Notes: a model not told the origin generated them from the letters alone. 64,000 bases of DNA from Gammaproteobacteria bacterium (GCA_009846005.1 VXYL01000013.1:62001-126000), one strand, 5' to 3'; shown: positions 50,600 through 60,700, numbered from the stretch's first letter. Program-made: numbers and translations.

Positions 50600-51880
50600 C
50601 TACCCCTTTACTCCGCCGAAACTCAAACCCTGCACCAGCGGCTTTTGGAACAGGACGAATAGGATCACCACCGGCACGCTTACCAGGATGCTGGCCGCCG
50701 CGAAATCACCCCAGCGCTGGCCGTTGGCGGGGATCATCGACGCCAGGCCGACCGGCAGCGTGTATTGCTCGTTCGACGTGTTGAAGACCAGAGCGAGAAG
50801 GAACTCGTTCCAGGCCGCGAGAAACGAAAACAAGGCGGTCACCGCAACCGCAGGCAACGACAGCGGCAACACGATGCGCCGGAATACCTGCACCTGGGTG
50901 CAGCCGTCGAGCAGCGCGGCTTCCTCCAGTTCCCGGGGCACGGTGTCGAAGAACCCCTTCAGCATCCACACGCAGAGCGGCAGCGCGGTCACCGAGTAGG
51001 CGAGGATCAGGCCGATGCTGGTGTTCAGGAGTCCGAGCGTCTTCATGACCATGAAATAGGGAACCAGGATGATGACGCCCGGGAACATCTGCACCAGGAG
51101 CACAGCGAACATGGCCTGGGAGCGGCCCGAGAACTTGAAACGGCTGAAGGCGTAGCCCGCGGGAATCGCAAACGCAAGCCCGAGCATCGTGGTTCCCGTG
51201 GCCACGGTGAGCGAGTTCCGGGTCCAGAGCCAGAACGACTCGCCGACGATCAGCCGCTCGAAGTGCTCCATGGTGAACGCATCGCCGATGGCACCTCCGA
51301 GCGCGTTGCCGGGGGACACGGCGACGTCGACAATCCAGACCACGGGCACGACCACCAGCGCGGCGGCGTGCCATAGCAGGAGATGGGTCCCGAAGGACTC
51401 GAGCCGAGGCGCGAGGCGGCGATGCCGGGCGAGTCCGACGGCGGCGGTTTCGCCGTCGACCTGGCCTGCGAACCAAACCCGGACCTCTTGGGAAAGAAGC
51501 CAAAAGAGCGTCAAAACACCGGGCCCGATCAGCCACGCCCTTGAGAAGAGATCGTAGAACGAGAAGGACGATCGCACCAGCGACAGCAGCCCGATGGCCA
51601 ACGCGGACACGGACACGAACACCGCCGCCAGCCAGCAGATCCGCCGGCTTCGGGCAGGGAGTGCTTCGGAGCCAATGACCAAAGCGGAGAGCGTCACGAG
51701 CGCGGCCACGCCGCTCGAAGCAAGCATCGTGGCGACGAGGTCTTCGCGGATCCATTCGCCGCCCAAAACCAGCAGATTCACGATGCCCGCGCACGGCAGC
51801 CAGCGGCGCAGGAACGTCACGGCCACGGGCCGGTACCAGCGAACAGCGATGTCGTCGTAGCTGTCTCTCGCAGCGCTCAC
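50600..51880 (-). CDS. MalG-type sugar permease with extra N-terminal membrane domain
   Basis: 426 aa from GTG 51880, overlapping the MalF-type stop (GTGA). The C-terminal ~280 residues are a standard MalG permease (WTRNSLTVATGTTMLGLAFAIPAGYAFSRF, EAA motif EEAALLDGCTQVQVFRRIVLPLSLPA). Ahead lies ~150 residues with four or so extra helices (AGIVNLLVLGG, AALVTLSALVIG, ICWLAAVFVSVSALAIGLL, AWLIGPGVLTLFWLL). MalG is normally ~280-300 aa, so this is an unusual extension. Confidence 0.9.
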   Translation of the reverse strand: MSAARDSYDDIAVRWYRPVAVTFLRRWLPCAGIVNLLVLGGEWIREDLVATMLASSGVAALVTLSALVIGSEALPARSRRICWLAAVFVSVSALAIGLLSLVRSSFSFYDLFSRAWLIGPGVLTLFWLLSQEVRVWFAGQVDGETAAVGLARHRRLAPRLESFGTHLLLWHAAALVVVPVVWIVDVAVSPGNALGGAIGDAFTMEHFERLIVGESFWLWTRNSLTVATGTTMLGLAFAIPAGYAFSRFKFSGRSQAMFAVLLVQMFPGVIILVPYFMVMKTLGLLNTSIGLILAYSVTALPLCVWMLKGFFDTVPRELEEAALLDGCTQVQVFRRIVLPLSLPAVAVTALFSFLAAWNEFLLALVFNTSNEQYTLPVGLASMIPANGQRWGDFAAASILVSVPVVILFVLFQKPLVQGLSFGGVKG

Positions 51881-53343
51881 GAAATCGCCTCCAGTGCGCG
51901 GGTCTTCTTTAGATAGAACCACGAGAAGCCCAGCAGGATCAGGAAGATCGCCACCGACCAGGCGGCGGCCACGCCGTAGTTGCCGTACTCGAACGCCACG
52001 TCGTAGACGTAGGTGATAAGGATGTCGGTGGCACCGGGCTCGCCGAAGCCCACGTAGGGGGCACCGCGGGTCATCAGGTAGATGACGTGGAACATGTTGA
52101 TGGTCCAGATGAAGCCGAGCAGTGAGAGCGGCACCACGACGCTCTTCAAGCTCGGCACGGTGAGGTGCCTGAACTGGCGCCAGCGACCGACACCGTCCAC
52201 CTCCGCCGCCTCCATCATTTCCTGGGGTACGCTCTGCAATGCACCCGAGAGCGCCATCATCATGAACGGCACGCCCAGCCAGATGTTCACCAGGATCACC
52301 AGCGTCCGCGCCGCGCCCGGCTGGGTCAGCCAGTCGAGATCAGTGCCGAGAACCGCATTGAGAAGTCCAGCCGGTTCAAGCATGCCGCGCCAGGCGAGTA
52401 CCGAGATGTAACCGGGTATGGCCCAGGGCAAGAGCAGCAACGTCCGGTAGACCGTGCGTCCCTTCAGTCCCGGCCGGGTGAGCGCGGTGGCGATCAGCAG
52501 CCCCAGGCAGACATGCATCGACACGTTGGCAACCGCCCAGACCAACGTGAACAGGGATACCCGTGCAACGCCTGGCGTGACAAAGATCGTCCCGAAATTC
52601 GCAAGCCCCACCCAGCTCTGCTCGCCGAGATGGGACTGGTGCGCGTCCGTGAACGCCAGCCAGATCCCGTAAGCGACGGGGTAGAAGGTCAAGACGGCCA
52701 ACGCGATGACCGCCGGGGCCACGTAGAGGTGGGCCAGCCTCGCGCCGCGTCGACCCTGGGTCGCATCGCGCCAGCGCAGGTAGGCGAGCAGGACGACCAA
52801 GGTCAACACGATGGCGCCGAGCGCGAACAGCACCGGACGCGTGTCCGGCGGCGGCGTGCGCTGGTCCAGGGCATCGGTGCGCCCCGGCACCGGGACGATG
52901 GGATGGAGCGGATCGCCCCGTGCATTCACCGAGACCACGGCGATCCAGTGCTCGACGCCGGGAACCATCCCCGGCAGGGCACAGGAGAACCGCTCCGTCG
53001 CCGCATCGAGCACCGCGGCGCCGGTCGCATCGCGATGCATGGGCAACGCGTCGCTCCAGCAGGCGTCGTAGGCTTCCTCGATCGGCGTACGGGGCAGCGC
53101 GGATGTATCGCCGATTCGGATGGTCGAGTGCAGTTCCGCTTCCCGAAGCGAGTCGAACGACGCCCCCGCAGTCCACACCTGTACCGCGCGGCGCTCGGTT
53201 GACCTCGGCAACGTGACATCCACGTGGATGCGCCGGTACTCGGCGAGGTCGCTGCGAACCACGACGTCAGGAGTCTCCTGGGCAACAGCCGTAGCCGCTA
53301 GCGCCGCGAGCACGAAGCCGACAATTGGGTGTCGGATCTTCAT
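51877..53343 (-). CDS. MalF-type sugar permease fused to an N-terminal secreted domain
   Basis: 488 aa. Residues 1-22 look like a signal peptide (KIRHPIVGFVLAALAATAVA). Residues ~23-165 form a hydrophilic domain predicted to be periplasmic (EYRRIHVDVTLPRSTERRAV, VPGVEHWIAVVSVN), followed by a helix (PVLFALGAIVLTLVVLLAYL) and a six-helix permease with EAA motif MEAAEVDGVGRWRQFRHLTVPSL. E. coli MalF has a periplasmic loop between helices 3 and 4, not a domain at the N terminus like this. Overlaps the binding-protein stop (ATGA). Confidence 0.9.
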   Translation of the reverse strand: MKIRHPIVGFVLAALAATAVAQETPDVVVRSDLAEYRRIHVDVTLPRSTERRAVQVWTAGASFDSLREAELHSTIRIGDTSALPRTPIEEAYDACWSDALPMHRDATGAAVLDAATERFSCALPGMVPGVEHWIAVVSVNARGDPLHPIVPVPGRTDALDQRTPPPDTRPVLFALGAIVLTLVVLLAYLRWRDATQGRRGARLAHLYVAPAVIALAVLTFYPVAYGIWLAFTDAHQSHLGEQSWVGLANFGTIFVTPGVARVSLFTLVWAVANVSMHVCLGLLIATALTRPGLKGRTVYRTLLLLPWAIPGYISVLAWRGMLEPAGLLNAVLGTDLDWLTQPGAARTLVILVNIWLGVPFMMMALSGALQSVPQEMMEAAEVDGVGRWRQFRHLTVPSLKSVVVPLSLLGFIWTINMFHVIYLMTRGAPYVGFGEPGATDILITYVYDVAFEYGNYGVAAAWSVAIFLILLGFSWFYLKKTRALEAIS

Positions 53344-54725
53344 TCGCGCATCTTGGCGTCAAGTTCGACGTTGGCGGCGGCGAGCGCCTCGGCCGGTTCC
53401 ATATCGCCTTCGTAGACAAGCTGAAGCGCCGTGTCGAGCGGCTCGAAGATGAGCGACACGCCGCGGATCGTGGGTGCCGGGACGCAGGACTCGGCCTGGC
53501 GCAGGAAGCCTGCGGCGGCGATATCGTCGAACGTCGTTGGATCCGACGACAAGGCGAGGTGCGTCGGGGGCGAGTAGGTCGCCTCCGTGAACCGGCGCTG
53601 GACGTCCGGCGAGTTGAGCCAGAGCGCCAGCTCGAATGCCTCGACCTTCACCGCGCTCTGTTTCGATATCGCCCAGCCGTGGTAGCTGAGTTGCGGCGCC
53701 ATGCGCAGCCCGGTCTCCGCGACCACGGGCAGCGTCGCAATACCGATGTCGATGCCGGCGTCGAGGTAGTCGCCCCAGTTCCAGGGGCCATCCAGGATCA
53801 TGGCGACCCGGTTCTGGCTGAAGCGGGTTTTCATGCTCTCGGGGTTGATACCCCGGGGTGACACGCGGTGTTCCTTCTCCAACGCCTGGAAGTACGCCAG
53901 TGCGTCGGCGGAGCCGGGCGAGTCCAGCGTCGGGTTGTGTTCGTCATCGAACAGCGCCCCCCCGAAGCCGGTCTGGAAACCGAACCACCAATACGACGTC
54001 TTGACGGGCACCGCCATGCCGTGGATTTCGTCCTGCGTTAGCCGACGAGCCGCCGCGAGCAGATCGTCGGTGGTCCATTCGTCATGGGGATAGGGCTCGG
54101 TTGCGGCGTCGAACAGCGTTCTGTTGTAGATGAGGGCCAGGCAGCTGCCGGTCGATGGAATACCGTAAAGGGCGTTCTCGTAGCGCATCGCCTGCAAACC
54201 CCGCGGATCGTAGTCGAGGCGCTGGGCCGAGGTCAGGTGGGGACGGAGATCCTCGAGCAGGGGCAGCCCCTCGATGCGCACGTAGCCGATCTTGCCCACA
54301 TCGTCGTGGGAGATGCGGATGAGGTCCGGCGCTTCGCCGCCTTGCGAAGCCGTGATGAATTGCACGACGTTCTCCACGTAGGGAATGCGTTCGGCGTTCA
54401 CCATCAGGTGCGGGTGTGCGTCCCGAAAGGACTGCACCGCGTCGAGGAATACGGCTTCCTCGCGCGTGTCGGCCGTGTAGGAGTACCAGACCTCGATGGT
54501 GCGGGGAGCCGGCTCCGCGCCGACCATCGACGCCGCGCCGGCCGCGAACCACACGAGAAACGAACCGGCCGCGGCACAGATGCGCAGGCGAGGACGGCGC
54601 GTAGGGGACGGGCTTGTCCCGTCCCGTTTCCGTAGCAGCGACAACGTCCGACGCGGGCGGGGACAAGCCCCGCCCCTACGGGGTTTCCCGCTCACACCCG
54701 GCCGGTCCGTACCCGTTCCCGCCAA
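53340..54725 (-). CDS. Periplasmic maltodextrin-type binding protein with repeat-derived N-terminal region
   Basis: Solute-binding family 1 protein: IEVWYSYTADTREEAVFLDAV, APDLIRISHDDVGKIGYV, YGIPSTGSCLALIYNRTLFD and VAMILDGPWNWGDYL. The signal core is ICAAAGSFLVWFAAGAASMVGA. No ATG precedes it; candidate starts are TTG 54725, GTG 54695 and TTG 54644. In each the palindromic repeat at 54601-54626 is translated (DGTSPSPT) ahead of the hydrophobic core; the first two also include a second copy (54653-54681). Product sits between the TonB receptor and MalF genes and likely binds maltodextrin. Confidence 0.88.
   Translation of the reverse strand: MAGTGTDRPGVSGKPRRGGACPRPRRTLSLLRKRDGTSPSPTRRPRLRICAAAGSFLVWFAAGAASMVGAEPAPRTIEVWYSYTADTREEAVFLDAVQSFRDAHPHLMVNAERIPYVENVVQFITASQGGEAPDLIRISHDDVGKIGYVRIEGLPLLEDLRPHLTSAQRLDYDPRGLQAMRYENALYGIPSTGSCLALIYNRTLFDAATEPYPHDEWTTDDLLAAARRLTQDEIHGMAVPVKTSYWWFGFQTGFGGALFDDEHNPTLDSPGSADALAYFQALEKEHRVSPRGINPESMKTRFSQNRVAMILDGPWNWGDYLDAGIDIGIATLPVVAETGLRMAPQLSYHGWAISKQSAVKVEAFELALWLNSPDVQRRFTEATYSPPTHLALSSDPTTFDDIAAAGFLRQAESCVPAPTIRGVSLIFEPLDTALQLVYEGDMEPAEALAAANVELDAKMRE
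54601..54681. repeat. Two palindromic repeats in the 5' coding region of the sugar-binding protein
   Basis: GTAGGGGACGGGCTTGTCCC with GTCCCG (54601-54626), and GCGGGCGGGGACAAGCCCCG with CCCCTACGG (54653-54681). They match, respectively, 31091-31116 and 31014-31040 almost base for base, and are similarly spaced and oppositely oriented, suggesting a paired unit duplicated as a block. Confidence 0.9.
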
Positions 54726-54731
54726 CGGGCG

Positions 54732-57692
54732 CTAGAACGAGTAGTCCACGCCTAGGTAGACCTCGCGGCCGAAGTTCTGCACATAGCCGGTCAGGTATTC
54801 CTCGCCCCAGTAGCTCCGGTTCGGCTCGTCGGTGAGGTTGTAGGCCTGCAGGAGGATCTCGAGGCCGTTGTCGAACGCATAGGAGATCTGCGCGTCGATC
54901 TTGGTCTCCTCCGCGAACACGGTGTCCTTGGCGAAGGCTACCCCGAAGCTCGACACCTTGGCGCTTTGATAGTTGGTGCCGAGGCGCGCCTCGAAACCGC
55001 CGCGCTCGAAGAACACGGTCAGGTTGCCGGACTGGTCAGCCAGTCCCGGGTACGGGAACGTCGGACTCGGCGACTGCGAGAACGGGTTGTTGATGGTGAT
55101 CTCGCTATCCACGAAGGCGATGCTGGCGTTGAAGCCGAAGCCGTTGAGAGCCTCCGGCAGCCAAGCGTCCAGCATTTGCGTCCACGAGAATTCCACGCCG
55201 CGGATGTAGCCGCCCTCCTTGTTGTTGATGGCGAAGGTGTAGGCGCCGTCGCGGACCTCCACGGGCGTGATCACGGCACCGCCGGTCTCGGGATCGAGTA
55301 CCACCGCCTCGTAGGTCTCCGGAATCACGAAGCCGTTGGCGCGGAAATCGAACTCCGGAATGGTCAGATCCTGGATGAAGGACTTGATGTCCTTGTGGTA
55401 GAGGGCGATGGCGAACAGCCCCGTGTCGCCGAAGTAGCGCTCGAAGGAGAGATCGACCTGCTCCGCCTCGAAGGGCCGCAGAGACGTCGAGTTCGTGTTC
55501 GAGAAGTTGAACGTGACGTAGCCCTCCGACGCCGTCGAGTCGTCGATGAAGTTGCCGCCGCCCCCGTCCACGGGCTGGTCGCTGGACAGCCGGTTGATGG
55601 GCGGGCGGGACATGACCTTCGCGGCACCGAACCGCAGGTAGACGTCCTCCGAGAGCATGTAGTTGAGGTTCAGCGACGGGAACACGTCCTGGTACTGCTC
55701 GGTGAAGGTGACGAAGGCGAAGTTGTCCCGGCAGCGGCCGTCGCCGTCGCAGATGGGCTCCGCATTCAACGCCGGATCCCCGAATACGTCGTAGATGGCA
55801 ACCGACGACTGCTCGCTGTCCACGACCCGCACGCCGATGTTGCCGGAGAGCGTTCGCCCCATGACCTCGGTCTCGATGTCCGCCTCCAGGTAGTACGCCA
55901 TGACGTCCTCTCCGACGTCGCCGCGCTGGCGGACGGACCAGGCCGACCGGTTGTTGAGCCCCCAGCGCGCGATCGTCTCGGTTGACCGAGGCAGCGGCCG
56001 GCCATCCGGTCCGAGTTGATCCTCGTCGCAGTGGTAGACGGCCTGCGGGTCGCACTGCAGCACGAGATTCTGCTCGACGGCCTGGCGCAGGATGGCTTCC
56101 GCGTCGAAGGAGATGAAGCACGGGAAATGCGAATAGTCGCCGCCCCAGCACACCACGTCGCCGGTCTCCTCGGTGATGGGCATGTCGATGTCATGGATGT
56201 AGCCCGACCCGGGACCGTACTGGAAGACCTGTCGGCCGTAGGCGTAGTCCCGTTGCGACTGGCGGGCACCGAATCGGACGACGGGGATGACCGGGCTCGC
56301 CAAGTCGAACTCCATGTCGAACTTGACGGCAGACACCTCGTCCTCCGAGAGCCGAGGATACTTGCCGTACTGGGTCATGCGCAGGGTGTTGAAATCGTCC
56401 ATGCGCACGCCGAACGCGACATTGGGGAGGCGCAGGCCGTCGCTCTGCCAGTGCACTTGGCCGTTGTTGCGGGTATAGCCCGTGCGCGTACAGACCGGGT
56501 CTTCCTCGGTGCAGCGGCGGTACACGTTGGCGTAGTGGTAGCCATCGGCCTGGTTGCCCGATGCCGACGAATGGGAGGCGTCGAGGGCGACGGACCAGCG
56601 TCCGGCCGCATACTCGATGTTGAGACCGGAGGAGAGCACGTCGTCGTCGTCGCTGGTGTCGCCGGACACCACGAAGATGTTCGTGCCGTTGTAGAACAGC
56701 CCGCCCACGGCGTAGTTGCCCTCGACGAGGCGGGGGTTCGCGATGGCATAGCTTGCCGACCCCTGCAGCGACACCCCGTCCCGCGTGGTGTCGGTGCTGA
56801 ACTCGGTGTAGAACACGTCCGCCTGGATGGTGAGCGCGTCCACCGGTTGAAGCTGCAACGAACCTAAGTAGGCATCGCGCACCTCCAAGCCGCCGATCTG
56901 GTAGAACTGGATGGTCTGCGGCACGTAGATCTCTGCCTCGGTCGCCGGATAGACATCCCGCGCCCGACCGGGCGTGTCGCCGTGGTACTGCACCGTGGCG
57001 CTCGGCTGGGACAGCCTGCTGTAGCCCAGCGAAAGCCCCACGGTGTCCTCGAAGAGCTTCTCCTGCCAAGAAAGGGTCAATCGGTAACCGCCCTCGTCGG
57101 CGCCGTACACCTCGCCCGCCCGGTCGTTGAACGTGCGGCGCACACTCGTCGCGATCTTGCGGTCTTCGCGGTTGTCTAGCGGGTTCACTACGTCGAGATC
57201 CACGGTGCCGGCCACGCCCCCTTCGATCAGCGAGGCCTTGGGCGTCTTGTTGATGGTGACGCGGTTGATGAGCTCCGACGGGTACTGGTTGAACTCGATG
57301 GTTCGCCTCAAATGCGGCGAAACCTGTTCCCGGCCCTTCATCGTGGCGAACACGAACTCGTCGCCGAGGCCGCGGATCTGGATGTCGGACGCCTGGCCGC
57401 CGGAACGGGTCGTGGTGATCCCCGCCACCCGCGACAGGCTGTCGGCGATGGAGAAGTCCGGCAAACCGCCGATGTCCTCCGCGGTGATGACTTCGACGAT
57501 GGAATCCGCCGACCGCTTGCTCTGGATGGAACTCATGAGCGAGGTGCGGTAGCCCGTGACGACGACCTCCTCGATGGCCGAATCGTCCTCCTCGGGCGCG
57601 TCCGGGGCGGCTTCCTGGGCGGCCGCCGAGAGCGCGGTCGCGGCGAAGCCCAGCCATGCGATGGTTGTTTGCACTCGTCTGGAATCGTTCAT
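54732..57692 (-). CDS. TonB-dependent outer-membrane receptor, carbohydrate type
   Basis: 986 aa with a signal peptide ending near AAAQEAAPD. IEEVVVTGYRTSLMSSI is the TonB box/plug start, then DIGGLPDFSIADSLSRVAGI, and the barrel ends with the C-terminal Phe in YLGVDYSF. The plug has INKTPKASLIEGGVAGTVDL, as in receptors for oligosaccharides. It would import maltodextrins released by the surface pullulanase. It starts 12 bases after the pullulanase stop and ends 6 bases before the binding-protein gene. Confidence 0.93.
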   Translation of the reverse strand: MNDSRRVQTTIAWLGFAATALSAAAQEAAPDAPEEDDSAIEEVVVTGYRTSLMSSIQSKRSADSIVEVITAEDIGGLPDFSIADSLSRVAGITTTRSGGQASDIQIRGLGDEFVFATMKGREQVSPHLRRTIEFNQYPSELINRVTINKTPKASLIEGGVAGTVDLDVVNPLDNREDRKIATSVRRTFNDRAGEVYGADEGGYRLTLSWQEKLFEDTVGLSLGYSRLSQPSATVQYHGDTPGRARDVYPATEAEIYVPQTIQFYQIGGLEVRDAYLGSLQLQPVDALTIQADVFYTEFSTDTTRDGVSLQGSASYAIANPRLVEGNYAVGGLFYNGTNIFVVSGDTSDDDDVLSSGLNIEYAAGRWSVALDASHSSASGNQADGYHYANVYRRCTEEDPVCTRTGYTRNNGQVHWQSDGLRLPNVAFGVRMDDFNTLRMTQYGKYPRLSEDEVSAVKFDMEFDLASPVIPVVRFGARQSQRDYAYGRQVFQYGPGSGYIHDIDMPITEETGDVVCWGGDYSHFPCFISFDAEAILRQAVEQNLVLQCDPQAVYHCDEDQLGPDGRPLPRSTETIARWGLNNRSAWSVRQRGDVGEDVMAYYLEADIETEVMGRTLSGNIGVRVVDSEQSSVAIYDVFGDPALNAEPICDGDGRCRDNFAFVTFTEQYQDVFPSLNLNYMLSEDVYLRFGAAKVMSRPPINRLSSDQPVDGGGGNFIDDSTASEGYVTFNFSNTNSTSLRPFEAEQVDLSFERYFGDTGLFAIALYHKDIKSFIQDLTIPEFDFRANGFVIPETYEAVVLDPETGGAVITPVEVRDGAYTFAINNKEGGYIRGVEFSWTQMLDAWLPEALNGFGFNASIAFVDSEITINNPFSQSPSPTFPYPGLADQSGNLTVFFERGGFEARLGTNYQSAKVSSFGVAFAKDTVFAEETKIDAQISYAFDNGLEILLQAYNLTDEPNRSYWGEEYLTGYVQNFGREVYLGVDYSF

Positions 57693-57704
57693 TTCAACTT
57701 CCTC

Positions 57705-60700
57705 CTACGAGCCGGGTGTCTGCTCGATGAGCAGCGCTGGCGGTACATTCCTGGCACCGTCGACTTGGAATCGATAGGTGCCGGCGGTGTCGATGGTAAT
57801 CATCAGGTTTCCTCCGCCCTGGGCCAGGCTGGTGTACGCCTCACCGGGCGTCACCTGGGTCGCGGCACCCTCCGCGGCACCGAGGTTCACCGCCGACCAG
57901 TCCTCCGAGGCTACCTTGAACTCGTAGTCGCCGGCTTCGAGGGCGATGTGCGTCGCATAACGCGCCGTGCCCTTGAACACGACCATGTTGTCGGTTCCCC
58001 ACCCGTTCATGCCGCCGCGCACGAACACCTCAGTGGCGCCGAACGGCTCGAACGGGACTACCCAAAGCGTTGGGGTGTCCCCCGAGACGTCGACCGTGAA
58101 CAGGTACTCATCTGCCTCGGCGATGGAGATCGACAGGTTGCCGCCGCCGTCCGCGAGGTCGCCGAAGCCCATCCCGACGGCAACCGTATTGGAGGCGCCG
58201 CCGCCGAGGTTCACCGTCGCCCAGTCCTCCGAGGCGACCTTGAACTCGTAGTTGCCTGTATCGATGGCGATGACCGCTTCGTACACGTCGCCGCCCGCAT
58301 AGTGCGCTTCGCTGGCCGTACCCCACTCGTTGAAGGCGCCGCGAATGTAGATCGACGACTGCGTGGTGCCGTAGCCGTAGGGTGCCGCATCGAGGTCGGT
58401 CACTACGAGGATCGGCGCGGTTGGATCGCTGGCATCGAGCCGGAACCGGTGGTTGGCCGTCGTCGACACGGCGATCGTCAGGTTGTGATCCGTCACCGCC
58501 AGGGTGCGTTCGGCATCCAGGGTCACCGCGGTGTCGTCGCCGCTCATCGCACCGAAGTTGACCGCCGACCAGTCTTCGGAAGCGATCTTGAACAGGTAGC
58601 CGTCGGTTTGGGCGTCAAGCGACAGGTCTGCTTGGTACACGCCGCGGCCGATATAGGTGAGCGCGTTGTCCGTGCCCCAACCGTTCATCGATCCGCGAAC
58701 GTAGATCTCTGTCGAGCCGTAGGGCGGCGCGGCACCCGGCGGCGGGCCGCTGACTCGGACGTTGTCCCAATACCAGTCGCCGCCGTCGCCGGCTACGCCC
58801 TGGTCGAAGACGATCTTCAGCCAGTCGTAGACCGTGCCGGCCACGAAACCCGAGAAATCGAAGTAGAGCGTCTCCCAGTCGCCGCTGCCGGCGTACTCCG
58901 CCGTCGCCGTCAGAACGCTCGCGGCGGCGTCGCCGCTGCCGACCGACAGTGACACCACCCCGGCACCGCTTTCGCGGTAGACGTCCACGGCCAGGTGGTT
59001 GCCGTCGTCGGTGAACGCGATGGCACCGCCGACGCGATACAGCGTGCCCGCATTCGCGTCAGCCCCGACATTGCGCGTGGTCCGCGCCGCCATGTTCGCG
59101 CCATCCTGCGGGTCGGCGACGACCATCGTCGAGATCATGGCATCGTCTTCGAACGCGTAGGCGGTGCCCTCGAAGTCGAGGGGCTCGACCAGCACCGGCA
59201 TCTGGTTGATCGGATCAGGTGGCACGTCCGCCGTCTTCTGAATCGTCAGCGTCGCCACGCCCCGGCTCCAGTCCAGCGTGAAGGTGTAGGAATCCGCCTC
59301 CGCGATGCTCGTCATCAGGTTGGGGGCCCGGCCCGCCGCATCGACGACGGTCGGAATGCCGACTTCGATGTTGGCAGTGTCCCCCGCGCCGATGTCGATG
59401 GTCGACCAGTCTTCGCTCGCGAGCTTGAACTGATAGTCGCCGGCTTCGAGGTCGATGGCCGTGCGGTACCGTGCCCGGCCGATGAATGCCATCTCGTTGT
59501 CGGTGCCCCACCCGTTCATGCCGCCACGCAGGTAGAGCGACGTGCCGGCGTGTGGATCGTCCGGAGTGACCCACAGGGTCGCGCCGCGCTGGCCTTCGTC
59601 GTCGGACACGTAGCCCGCCGCGGCCACCGTGAACAGGTAGTCCGCCGCCGTCGGAATTGAGATCGAGAAGTTCGGGTTGCGCGGGCCGGACAGGGCGATG
59701 CCGGTATTGAGCTCGATCGGCGCGCTGCCTTCGCCCGGCGCACTGAGATCCACCGTGGCCCAGTCGGAAGACGCGATCTTGAACAAGTGGTCGCCGGCTT
59801 CGATGTCGATCGACGCCTGGTAGTCGCCCTTGCCCGTGTAGAGCAGCGGATCGTCCGTGCTCCAGCCGTTGATGGTGCCGCGTACGAAGGCCTCGACCGG
59901 CAGGGCACGGGCATTCGTCACCGTCAGGATCGGCGCATCCGAATCGAGTGCGTCAAGTACGAAGCGGTACTCGCCCGACGCCGCAATGCTGATCGACAGG
60001 TTCGGCAGTCGTCCGGCCGCCGACAGCGTGGCCGGTTCGCCCAGCGTGATCACGCCCTGGCCTTCCGGGGCGGCGACGTCGACCGTGCTCCAGTCCGCAG
60101 ACGCGATCTTGAAGGCGTAGTCGCCCGCGTCCAGGGTGACGAAGCCTTCGTAGCTGCCGCCGCCGAGGTAGGCCATCCGGTTGCCGGTGCCCCAGCCGTT
60201 GAACTGGCCGCGCAGGTAGATGTCCGTGTCGCCGTAGGGGACAGGCGGCTCGAAGCCCGCCGTGACGAACGCCGACAGACCCTCGCCCTGCGCGGCGCCC
60301 TGGGCCTTGACGAACACCGCGGTGGTGCGCGCCGGCACGGTGAACGTGCCATCGCCGCCGACGCCTTCCGTGAAGGTGGCGTCGTGGACGACATCGTCCG
60401 CAGAGTCTTGCTGGATCTCGTGCAGGGCGAAGCCCGCTGCGGTTCGAATGGTGATGGACTGCGTCTCGGCCGCGCCGTTGAACACCACGACGATGGCGTC
60501 GTTGGCGGGATCGAGGTCGGTGCGTTGTGTATCGTCGGTGTTGGTGACCACGCCCATGCCGTCGTCGACGCTCATGGCGATCAGGTTGGCCTTGGCTTCC
60601 TTGCCGATGTTGTGGAAGCCGACCCGGTCGATGACCTCCTCGGCGCTCCCGAGACTGAACAACGGACTGCCCTGGGCGATCTCGACGAACTCTTCGAAGA

